From Bactericera cockerelli (lineage: Eukaryota; Arthropoda; Insecta; Hemiptera; Triozidae), in NCBI GenBank assembly GCA_024516035.1, contig CM044963.1:21019321-21083320 (forward strand): DNA of 64,000 nucleotides. Reading direction: 5' to 3'. Below the pieces are notes generated by a model, which did no database searches, was not told the origin of the DNA, and worked only from the letters and a program-made list of their open reading frames with translations. How positions within the stretch are numbered: the stretch's first letter is position 1; every line of letters begins with the position of its first letter. Below are positions 1 through 12,500 of this stretch, in pieces. Made by a program: the position numbers and the translations under genes.

Positions 1-354
1 CTCAGCTGACATTTCATAAAGGACATGAGTACCATATATGATCCTCACCCGAAATTTGACTGTGGACATGAGTACTCTATAATATGTTCTTCACGACCTT
101 CCTTACTTTGAAGTTAAATCATAAAGTATAAAAGGTACAGCTGAAGAACGTAAATTTATCGAATTTTGACGACAAAATACACAATGTTTTACAATAAAAA
201 AAACTTTGGTACGAAGGGTGCAAAACGCATTTTTTGAGTTGGTCCCTCATGCTCACTCGCCGATCCAAGCTCTGGGGCTCAAAGTGTTAAAATGTACACG
301 AGACAAAATAATTCGGCCCAAAAATGGACGCCCATTAAAAAAACTCAAGCTCAC
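1..354. other. intron sequence downstream of SPT6 exon 27
   Basis: This stretch follows the donor of SPT6 exon 27, so it should be intron. It is AT-rich. I recognise no exon, RNA gene or repeat in it. The next SPT6 exon, which should carry the second SH2 domain, must lie left of the window. Confidence 0.6.
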
Positions 355-557
355 CGGAAGGCCAGCAGCTCCCGCACATTGGCGGCCATGGGCGTCACGT
401 GGCGGGCGATAATCTCGTCCAGGTCCTCGAACTCTTCGGTCCCAATCCAGAGGGAGCGGCCCAGGGAGAACGAGTTCTCCTTGCCCTCCTCCCGCACGTC
501 AATGTGCTGGTACAGGTCCTCGGACACTTTCCACGTCACGGTGAGGTGGTCGGCGCC
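355..557 (-). CDS. Spt6: SPT6 exon 27: body of the first SH2 domain
   Basis: Residues about 1367-1434. It continues the SH2 fold that starts in exon 26, with readable segments [20 protein letters not shown] and [16 protein letters not shown]. The acceptor is CCCCAG at the 558 side and the donor is CG|GTGAGC at the 354 side. It enters in phase 0 and leaves 2 nt over. Confidence 0.95.
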
Positions 558-3500
558 CTGGGGGAGTGAAGAGGTGCAGTCCCGTTAAGTGATGATGGGT
601 GCAGTCCCGTTAAGTGACGATGGGTGCAGTCCCGTTAAGTGACGATGGGTGCAGTCCCGTTAAGTGACGATGGGTGCAGTCTCGTTAAGTTGTTTGAAAA
701 AAATAACATTTAAATTGTTAAAAAAAAAAACAAAACAAAAAAAAAGGAAATTGTTATTGAACTTTTTCGAATTGAACTTAAGTTTTTGATATTGAACTAA
801 AGTTCGAATTGTTATTGAACTTGAGTTGTTTAAAAACCAACATTTAAATTATTTAAAAAAAAGGAAAAAAAAAAAATGTTATTGAACTTTTTTGATGAAA
901 ATTTATTCGCAGGATTAGTTCAGTACGATAACTCACCTTGCTAGAAGGCACCTTAGGATAACTCACCTTGCTAGAAAAACATGTGTAAAACCCGTTAAAA
1001 TGATAAAAAAAAACAAAAACAAAAAACTTGCTAGAAGGGCGCACGATCACTCACCTTGCTAGAAGGGCGCACGATCACTCACCTTGCTAGAAGGGCATAC
1101 GATCACTAACCTTGCTAGAAGGGCATACGATCACTCACCTTGCTAGAAGGGCATACGATCACTCACCTTGCTAGAAGGGCGCACGATCACTCACCTTGCT
1201 TGAAGGGCGCACGATCACCAATATTGCTAGAAGGGCGCACGATCACTCACCTTGCTAGAAGGGCGCACGATCACTCACCTTGCTAGAAGGGCGCACGATC
1301 ACTAACCTTGCCAGAAGGGCATACGATCACTCACCTTGCTAGAAGGGCGCACGATCACTCACCTTGCTAGAAGGGCGTACGATCACTCACCTTGCTAGAA
1401 GGGCATACGATCACTCACCTTGCTAGAAGGGCGCACGATCACTCACCTTGCTAGAAGGGCATACGATCACTCACATTGCTAGAAGGGCGCACGATCACTA
1501 ACCTTGCCAGAAGGGCATACGATCACTCACCTTGCTAGAAGGGCGCACGATCACTCACCTTGCTAGAAGGGCGTACGATCACTCACCTTGCTAGAAGGGC
1601 GTACGATCACTCACCTTGCTAGAAAGGCATACGATCACTCACCTTGCTAGAAGGGTGCACGATCACTCACCTTGCTAGAAGGGCGAACGATAACTCTCTC
1701 ACCTTGCTAGAAGGGCGTACGATCACTCACCTTGCTAGAAGGGCGAACGATAACTCTCTCACCTTGCTAGAAGGGCGCACGATCACTCACCTTGCTAGAA
1801 GGGCGCACGATCACTCACCTTGCTAGAAGGGCGCACGATCACTCACCTTGCTAGAAGGGCGTACGATCACCTCGCCCTGGTCCATGTTCTTCATCCACTT
1901 CTCCGCCTCGGCGAAGGAGATGTTGTGGAAGGCGGGATGCACGATGACCCGCTTGACGTACTGCTGTCTCTGCTTGATCTTCTTGCCGTCCTCTTCAGTC
2001 TTCCTGTCCTTCTTCTCCGCGGCGTAGTCGTAGTACGGGTCCTTGGGAGGCCTGGGGGACAGCGGGAGGGAAGAGGTCAGATTTTAACGTTGCCAAATGT
2101 TTTCCTTTCTATTGTTTAAAGCGGATAAAAAAATGTTTTTTTTTTTTTTTTCTTTCTTTTTTTACTCGTATAGGTCAAATAAACAATGAATTTCTGAAGT
2201 TTCAACGTTCAAATTTTAAGTTTAAAAATGTAAAAAGAAGCAGAGTACAAATTATCGAAGAGATGAAATATATTGAGAATGAACGGGTATTTCATGGAGA
2301 AACAGAAGACTGTATGGAAAAAAAATAAATGAATAAACAATGCCAGATTTTTTTCTCTTAATATTGATACCCTGGAACAGGTCATGATAGCTGTTGTACA
2401 TATTAATAAAAATGGCTTCAAATATTATAGAGGTTCGGTCTTATGAACATGAGCTGCAATATTAAAGATAATCAGTCAAAGTAACACCATAGCGTGTACA
2501 TTTAGGAAGTGAGGAAACGAACCCCAGTTGCATGGAAACGCCACATAGCGCGACACCATAGCAAAGAACATTTCTCGCGGTCTATTTATGTTTATGTTTG
2601 ATGTATTTATGTTTATGTTTACATTTGATACGGGCGAGGGACGAGGAGAGGAGACTCCTTTGCGATACTAGCACTGAGGACGCCACAATGTAGGCCGGCG
2701 GGAGTTTCCACACTTCTTAATTTTACACGCTATGGTAACACTACAACAGCCTTAAGTCCAGCTATCTTTTCCAAATCTAGCCACACAGTTATAATTATGA
2801 TTGGGAAGTTCACTAATCTAGCACATTAACGGGTACACTAGCAATGTTTTGGATCTGCTTTTTTACTTTCCTTATCTTATAATAAGGAAAGTATTGTATT
2901 CTTTTTAATACTAACGTTTATTTACCAAATAGGATGATCAAGTCTTTAGAGAAGGGGATTTTACCAGCCATAAGCTAGAAACCTACAATAACCTCGCCGA
3001 GCCTGGGTTAAGCCGGTTACAATACAATTCTCACCTCCATTCATTGTTCGTATCATTCAGATCCGATGTTCGACTCGTGGCCTCTACATAGAACCTCTCT
3101 GTGTCGATCTTGATGATTCTGCAATGGATTGTTTGGCCTGGAAGTAGCAGAAATGAGAGTTCAACACAAATGAAATCAATTGTTTTGATAAGGTTTTCTA
3201 TTTTTTGTGTAAGTCACACCAACTCAAACCCAAACTTGATGAAAATTGTATAATTCTCAGAGGGATATTTTGTTAAGTAGTGTCGAGTAACTCTATCCTC
3301 AACATGTTGGCTCTTCAAAAAGAGTGACTCATAAGTTGCCCCTTCAATTCAACTCACCTCGAGTAACTAACTCTATTCTCAACATGTTTGCTCTTCAAAA
3401 AGAAAGACTAATAAGTTGCCCCTTCAATTCAACTCATCTCGAGTAACTCTATCCTCAACATGTTGGATCTTCAAAAAGAATGACTGATAAGTTGCCCCTT

Positions 3501-6500
3501 CAATTCAACTCACCTCGAGTAACTCTATCCTCAACATGTTGGCTCTTCAAAAAGAATGACTAATAAGTTGCCCCTTCAATTCAACTCACCTCGAGTAACT
3601 TTATCCTCAACGTGTTGGCTCTTCAAAAAGAATGACTCATAAGTTGCCCCTTCAATTCAACTCACCTCGAGTAACTCTATCCTCAACATGATGGCTCTTC
3701 AAAAAGAAATGCTAATAAGTTGCCCCTTCAATTCAACTCACCTCGAGTAACTCAATCCTCAACATTTTGGCTCTTCAACAAGAAAGACTAATAAGTTGCC
3801 CCTTCAATTCAACTCACCTCGAGTAACTAACTCTATTCTCAACATGTTGGCTCTTCAAAAAGAAAGACTAATAAGTTGCCCCTTCAATTCAATTCACCTC
3901 GAGTAACTAACTCTATTCTCAACATGATGGCTCTTCAAAAAGAATGACTAATAAGTTGCCCCTTCGATTCAACTCACCTCGAGTAACTAACTCTATACCG
4001 ACCTCAGTAGCTTGATCGATAAGGCAACGGACTTGTAACCTGGAGGTCGGTGGTTCAAGTCCCTAAAAATGTCACAAAAGATATATCTAAGGTTGCAGTG
4101 ACAAAGAGCTTTCGTAGCCGATAGCCCTACCTTTACCAATACCAAACTAACTCTATTCTCAACATGATGGCTCTTCAAAAAGAATGACTCATAAGTTGCC
4201 CCTTCAATTCAACTCACCTCGAGTAACTCTGTCCTCAGGACTAGTCACCTCACTATCACTCAACTTCTTGATGTGGATATACCCGGTGATTCCGTTGTCC
4301 AGCCGGATTCGAACTCCGGTCGCCTGACCAGGACACCCGCCCGCGTCGAAATGGTTCCACACCTAAGGAGAACACAAATATCTGTTCAAGAGAATGCCCC
4401 GGAGTCCTAGAGCTACATTATGAAACAGGATCTATAAAGCTAAGCCAGACACGCCTGGCGTGTTTTAACCAATCACAGCAAACTATAGCCCGAGTATAGG
4501 GTTGGATGGAAGAGATTGCCATAGGCAATAACCCCGCCCTTTAGTTAGGACATATGTTTATATAATATATACTTTTCTATTCTTTTTTCTTTTTATTGTA
4601 TATATTGTTTCCATTTTTTCATTGTTAAAATTATTATTTGTATGTATATAATGTCCATTTATATCTAATACTAGCGGGTTACACCCGCCGCTTCGCCAGC
4701 CCATCAACACAAACACAACACACACCCACACACACCACCCACACACACACCACACACACACACACAACACACCACCACACACACACACCACACCACCACA
4801 CACACACACACACACACACACACCACACACAACACACCCACACACACACCACACACACACACACACACACACCCCACACACACACACACACACACCACAC
4901 ACACACACACACCACACACACACCCACACACACACACACACACCACACACACACACCACACACACACCACACACACACACACACACACCCACACACACCA
5001 CACACACCCACACCCCCACACACACACCACACACCACACCACACACAACACACCACACACACACACACCACACCACCACACCACACCACACACACACCAC
5101 ACCACACACACAAAACACACACACACACACACACAAAATGTCATTTAGGTTTGAAAAAAAACCTGAATATTTTTTGTCGCCCATCTATTTTCTGGCCTTC
5201 CCCGGCGTAGCTCAAGAATGGCTCATCAGAATTTCGCGATCAATATGTCAAATGAAAGCCTAAACCCTTGCCTAAAACTTTCTCGCTCTGAGTTGATAGG
5301 TCGTCACTTCAAATTTCGAGAAAAAATGTCATTTAGGTCAAAAAACGTGAATATTTTACATGTTACCCATCCATTTTTTTACCTTACCCGGCGTAGCTCA
5401 AGAACGGCTCATCAGAAATTCGCGATCGATATGTCAATTGAAAACTCAAGCCCTTGCCTAAAACTTTCTCGCTTTGAGTTGATAGGTCGTCGCGACAAAT
5501 TTCGAGAAAAAAATGTCATTTATGTCAAAAAACGTGCATTTTTTTTGCGTCACCCATCTATTTTTTATCCTTACTCATTGTAGCTTAACCTCAGGGAGAT
5601 ATAATCTAGCCTAGAAGAATTTCCTGATCCAAGCGGACCTATGTGCAAAATTTCAGGTTTCTCGGTCAAACGGTGTGGATTTGTATAAAGAACATACATA
5701 CATACACACACACACACATACATACAGACAGCTTTCTTTTATAGATATAGATAAGGTGTTGTATGATAATAATAATAAGGGATAGTGTCCACTTGGATGA
5801 AATCAAATCCTAGATGCCGTATAATTACTTATATTTGGAATTCGAACATTTTAAACTATTTCAAATAAAATCCTAGATTATAATCCGGCTCCTAGTATGT
5901 ACAAATGTACATATTGAGAATCAAGACTGTTTAGCCAATAATGCAAAAACGTTTTCACTCTCAATTCATTTTCTCTCCTTTTGCTGTTGAGTCTTTCAGA
6001 TCTTAAGGACCAGGCACTCCACTCCCTCATTCCAAAAAGCACTCTGACTTCTGTAATGCCCAAAATATCCGTTTCAACCGTCACACAACGCATTCTGATT
6101 GGTTATTTTGATAAAATTAACCAATCAGAATGATTTGTGTGACGGCTGAGAGAGAGACAATTGGGGATGAATAGAATCACTAATGTTGCGCCTTCAAAAA
6201 GGACTGGATAAGTTGCGCCTTCAAAAAGGACTGCATTCAACCGTCACACAACGCATTCTGATTGGTTATTTCGTTAAAATATTAACCCATCAGAGAGATT
6301 TGTGTGACGGCTGAGAGAGAGAGAGAATTGGGGATTAATAGAATCACTACTAAGTTGCGCCTTCAAAAAGGTCTGCAACATTAAATAATCATCATTATCT
6401 TTCTCTTCAGTGTAGCGAATCTCACCTCGGACAGCTCCGGAAAGTCGTTCTTGAGACAGAAGGGGCACTGCCAGAGACCGGTCTCATCATTTCGGTTGGG

Positions 6501-9500
6501 GTTGGCCTTGTTCAACTGCTCCTCGGTTGGTTTCTTGTGGGTGAAGCCAGTCACGGTCGACATCACCATTTTACCTGGAGAGAAAAAACATACTTCATCA
6601 AACACAAATTCAGAAGAGCTTGTAAAAAACAAAAAAAAAAAAACAAAAAAACGAAAAAGTTCTCGCAATGGCTGATCGGTGGGTGGAAGAGATTGCCTAA
6701 GGCAATAATAACCCCGCCCTTTAGTTAGGACATATTTATATTATGTATATATTTATTAATTTTTTCTTCTATTATATTGTATATTGTATTTTCATTTGTA
6801 ATTATTTGTATTGTATATAATATGTTCTATTACCTAATAAAGTGTAAATAAATAAAATAAAATCGAATGATCGCACATAGAAATACGGTCGAATCTGTAT
6901 ATAAGAGAACTCAAGGGATTGGAAATGTTTTACCTTATATCCAAGGGTTCCTTTTTTTTTATTAGAGAGAGGTAAATCGGATCTAGAAATTGTTCTCTTA
7001 TAACGAGGTGTCTCTTAAGTCCACATTCGACTGTATGTGAATCGGGACTTTTTAAGTAAAGTTGTCTGGAGACCATCACTCCCTTCAGCTGAAGCCAAGC
7101 TGGTTACATCAACAACATTCTTGAGGATGAAAAACCATGAAATCCCGATAGTTTTTATTTAACAACTGATGAGTCGAGTGTGATCGACAACCATTTAAAA
7201 TTATGACCACATAATAATACGTCTTGGGAATAATAATAATACTGCTGGAATAATTAAATGCCCCTTTATTTCAGCAGTAAGCCCAAGACGGACTAGTGGG
7301 AATGAGACTCATTAGTCCTAGCCGGGTAGTAAAAATAAGGCGATTTTATTTCTTTTTTTTATTATCAGTGTTTCACAGGCTTTTTTCATTTTGTAGCCAT
7401 GAAACAGCAGCTACTGTATTCCCCAACTACCAGGAATATTAACCACTTGACCACCAGTGTGTGTGAAGAGAATGGACCGACCTATGTAGAGGATTCCCCA
7501 ACTACCAGGAATATTAACCACTTGACCACCAGAGTATGTGAGGAGAATGGACTGACCAATGTAGAGGATTCCCCAACTACCAAGAATATTAACCACCAGT
7601 GTATGTGAGGAGAATGGACTGACCTATGTAGAGGATTCCCCAACTACCAGGAATATTAACCACTTGACCACCAGAGTATGTGAGGAGAATGGACTGACCA
7701 ATGTAGAGGATTCCCCAACTACCAAGAATATTAACCACCAGTGTATGTGAGGAGAATGGACTGACCAATGTAGAGGATTCCCCAACTACCAAGAATATTA
7801 ACCACCAGTGTATGTGAGGAGAATGGACTGACCAATGTAGAGGATTCCCCAACTACCAAGAATATTAACCACCAGTGTATGTGAGGAGAATGGACTGACC
7901 TATGTAGAGGATTCCCCAACTACCAGGCAATAACCCCGCCCTTTAGTTAGGACATATGCATATATATTTTTTTTTTTGTTTATATTATTATTATTATTGT
8001 CAATTTTATATTTAATTTTTACCATTATTTGTCTGTATATTTGTTCTACTAATAAAGTGTTTCTAAAAAAAAAAAAAATTAACCACTTGACCACCTTTGT
8101 ATGTGAGGAGAATGGACTGACCTATGTACAGAGACTCGGGCGTCTCCTTTGTGAGCATATCGAACATCTGCTCCGTATTCACCGACACATAGGGGACTCT
8201 CAGGTCCTTGTATCTGCAGCTGAGCTCCGCGCGGATATCATACAGGGTGATACTCTTGTTGCCAAACCCCTGGAATGTAGAGAACAGAGTACAGATATCT
8301 CATGTTATTCAGTATTCACCGACACATAGGGAACTCTCAGGTCCTTGTATCTGCAGCTGAGCTCCGCGCGGATATCATACAGGGTGATACTCTTGTTGCC
8401 AAACCCCTGGAATGTAGAGAACAGAGTACAGATATCTCATGTTATTCAGTATTCACCGACACATAGGGAACTCTCAGGTCCTTGTATCTGCAGCTGAGCT
8501 CCGCGCGGATATCATACAGGGTGATACTCTTGTTGCCAAACCCCTGGAATGTAGAGAACAGAGTACAGATATCTCATGTTATTCAGTATTCACCGACACA
8601 TAGGGAACTCTCAGGTCCTTGTATCTGCAGCTGAGCTCCGCGCGGATATCATACAGGGTGATACTCTTGTTGCCAAACCCCTGGAATGTAGAGAACAGAG
8701 TACAGATATCTCATGTTATTCAGTATTCACCCACACATAGGGAACTCTCAGGTCCTTGTATCTGCAGCTGAGCTCCGCGCGGATATCATACAGGGTGATA
8801 CTCTTGTTGCCAAATCCCTGGAATGTAGAGAACACGTAGAACACAGTACATATATCTCATGTTATTCAGTATTCACCCACACATAGGGAACTCTCAGGTC
8901 CTTGTATCTGCAGCTGAGCTCCGCGCGGATATCATACAGGGTGATACTCTTGTTGCCAAACCCCTGGAATGTAGAGAACAGAGTACAGATATCTCATGTT
9001 ATTCAGTATTCACCCACACATAGGGAACTCTCAGGTCCTTGTATCTGCAGCTGAGCTCCGCGCGGATATCATACAGGGTGATACTCTTGTTGCCAAATCC
9101 CTGGAATGTAGAGAACACAGTAGAACACAGTACATATATCTCATGTTATTCAGTATTCACCCACACATAGGGAACTCTCAGGTCCTTGTATCTGCAGCTG
9201 AGCTCCGCGCGGATATCATACAGGGTGATACTCTTGTTGCCAAATCCCTGGAATGTAGAGAACACAGTAGAACACGTACATATATCTCATGTTATTCAGT
9301 ATTCACCCACACATAGGGAACTCTCAGGTCCTTGTATCTGCAGCTGAGCTCCGCGCGGATATCATACAGGGTGATACTCTTGTTGCCAAACCCCTGAAAT
9401 GTAGAGAACATAGTAGAGAACATCTGTACCTATCTACTTTATACCTGTCTCTCCAGCTCCTCCGCGAAGGCGTCCAGATCCAGATCCTTGAGTCTGTCCG

Positions 9501-12500
9501 GAGTCTTGAGTATCTCCTCTAGGGCCCCTATAAACCTGTCTACACTACACTATACAAGTCTACACTATACAAGTCTATACCTGTCTCTCCAGCTCTTTAT
9601 ACTACACCTATCTATAATATACAAGTCTATACCTGTCTCTCCAGCTCCTCCGCGAAGGCGTCCAGATCCAGATCCTTGAGTCTGTCCGGAGTCTTGAGTA
9701 TCTCCTCTAGGGCCCCTATAAACCTGTCTACACTACACTATACAAGTCTACACTATACAAGTCTATACCTGTCTCTCCAGCTCTTTATACTACACCTATC
9801 TATAATATACAAGTCTATACCTGTCTCTCCAGCTCCTCCGCGAAGGCGTCCAGATCCAGATCCTTGAGTCTGTCCGGAGTCTTGAGTATCTCCTCTAGGG
9901 CCCCTATAAACCTGTCTACACTACACTATACAAGTCTACACTATACAAGTCTATACCTGTCTCTCCAGCTCTTTATACTACACCTATCTATAATATACAA
10001 GTCTATACCTGTCTCTCCAGCTCTTTATACTACACCTATCTATAATATACAAGTCCATACCTGTCTCTCCAGCTCTTTATACTACACCTATCTATAATAC
10101 ACAAGTCTATACCTGTCTCTCCAGCTCCTCCGCGAAGGCGTCCAGATCCAGATCCTTGAGTCTGTCCGGAGTCTTGAGTATCTCCTCCAGAGCCCCTATA
10201 GTCCCTATACACCTGTCTATACTATACACCTGTCCACACTATACAAGTCCATACCTGTCTCTCCAGCTCTTTATACTACACCTATCTATAATATACAAGT
10301 CCATACCTGTCTCTCCAGCTCTTTATACTACACCTATCTATAATATACAAGTCCATACCTGTCTCTCCAGCTCTTTATACTACACCTATCTATAATATAC
10401 AAGTCTATACCTGTCTCTCCAGCTCTTTATACTACACCTATCTATAATATACAAGTCCATACCTGTCTCTCCAGCTCTTTATACTACACCTATCTATAAT
10501 ATACAAGTCTATACCTGTCTCTCCAGCTCTTTATACTACACCTATCTATAATATACAAGTCCATACCTGTCTCTCCAGCTCTTTATACTACACCTATCTA
10601 TAATATACAAGTCTATACCTGTCTCTCCAGCTCTTTATACTACACTTATCTATACTATACAAGTCTATACCTGTCTCTCCAGCTACTATACACCTATCTA
10701 TAATATACAAGTCTATACCTGTCTCTCCAGCTCCTCCGCGAAGGCGTCCAGATCCAGATCCTTGAGTCTGTCCGGAGTCTTGAGTATCTCCTCCAGAGCC
10801 CCGGCAGGGTTCGTGTCCTCGTCGTCATACTCCAAAGCGTCCACCGCCATCTTTCGGGCCCACTCGTACGTCTCCGGGTGAACTCGGGACCCGTCCAGCA
10901 CCTCCACATATGCATCCGTGCTGGGGGGAAAAAATAATAATAATATAATAACACTCTTCAGTGGAAACATAAAATAAGATTTTTCCCAAAAAAAAAAAAA
11001 AATATTGAACACAAATTATGATTGGTTTCACTCTATGATTTTTCTTTTCATGTCATGTTAAGTAAGTCCTAGTCAATGTCATAGTCTTTATTGTGTATTT
11101 AGTAAGTATTTTTGTTTTTTTTTTATGTATACTCAATTACTCATGCAACAGATCATTAACAATGTAAAAAAATATAATATACCCTTTTAAAGGAGGCCCT
11201 AGCCCATTTATGTGGGTGACAATGGGGCTTTATAAATAAATAAATAAAAAACTCTTTAGTGGAAGGTAACCACCAGGCGAGCTTGATGTTTAAAGCATTT
11301 TCTACCACCTAACCCTCAGAGTCTTAATATTATGTGGTTACAAACTCAAATTAATGAGGAAAAATTCGTGCACTGGGTGGGATTCGAACCAACGGATCCC
11401 TACGCTACCTGGATTACCAGACTAGCGCGTTAACCACTTGACTACCAGTGCACAAAAATGGTCGCGCACGATTAGCTCGGTGGACAGGTGCTCCTCGCCT
11501 ACCATATGGAAGATCCAGGGTTCGAACCCCCTGTATGCGTGCTTGTCTCACGGACACGGAATTATTATTCTGACTTAAGTTGGGACAAAAAAAGAATCAC
11601 ATACAGATCCATAGAATAAATAAAAAAAGTTTTCATATTAATCACTTTCGTGATATCACAACTACTCAAACTCGCTTTACTAAATCTACGTTGAAACCGG
11701 GACTTGAACCACCGACCTCCTGGTTACAAGTCCGCCGCCTTATCGATCAAGCTACTGAGGTGGGTGATAGAATATATAAAGAAACGTTTATTTGGAACAG
11801 AAATAGTACATACATTAAAATTGATACCTACATCAGAACAACTGATTCCAATTCAGCTTCTTTGCTGAGGATATCCATGGTAATAAACCTAATTTAATAG
11901 CAATCAAGAAAATTAGGAATGGCTTTAATTTTCTTAAGTTGAAACCACGATCTTCTGCGGCTTAAAAATATTTTAACAGAGCTGTATGAAAGAAGAAAAA
12001 CAAATCTCCAACTCTAAATGGAGGCATATTTTGTCAATATTACAGTAATACCTACCTACCTCTCAAAACTCAAATGACGTGTAACTAAAAGTTTTAAAAA
12101 ATATATCATATTTTTGTTAAAAAACTGAAGTGAAATCACTCAAAATCGCTGTATTAAATCTAGGCTGAAACTGGGACTTGAACCACCGACCTGTAAAGCT
12201 TTTCGTGGTTGAAAACCCTTCAAATTCCATTTATGAAGGTTTAAACAAAAGTAACAATTAAAATAAAAAATAAAAAAAAGTTGGAGGTGCGGGGCATCGA
12301 TCCCCGTACCTCTCGCATGCTAAGCGAGCGCTCTACCATCTGAGCTACACCCCCTGAGTGAGGAAGGAGGAGAAAGTAGATCAATATAAATCTGACCACA
12401 GCACGCGGGCAGTGTTCTGTTGATTGAAGTATCGAGGTCAAGAAGGCAACGTGTTGTTCATATTCGACCGAAATAACTTGTTCTTAAATCAGACATAATA

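Noticed and set aside
1027..1846. CRISPR-like direct repeats
   Set aside because: The 28-bp units are contiguous with no unique spacers, are eukaryotic, and derive from the exon 26 donor.
4249..4362. Shorter version of SPT6 exon 24 ending at GAG|GTGACT
   Set aside because: The phase would not match exon 25; the donor CGAG|GTGAGT 31 nt farther gives the conserved SPEDRV segment and the correct phase.
4558..5210. Cys/Val- and His/Thr-rich frames of 146-208 codons
   Set aside because: Translation of the CA microsatellite on both strands; no homology and no splice or start context.
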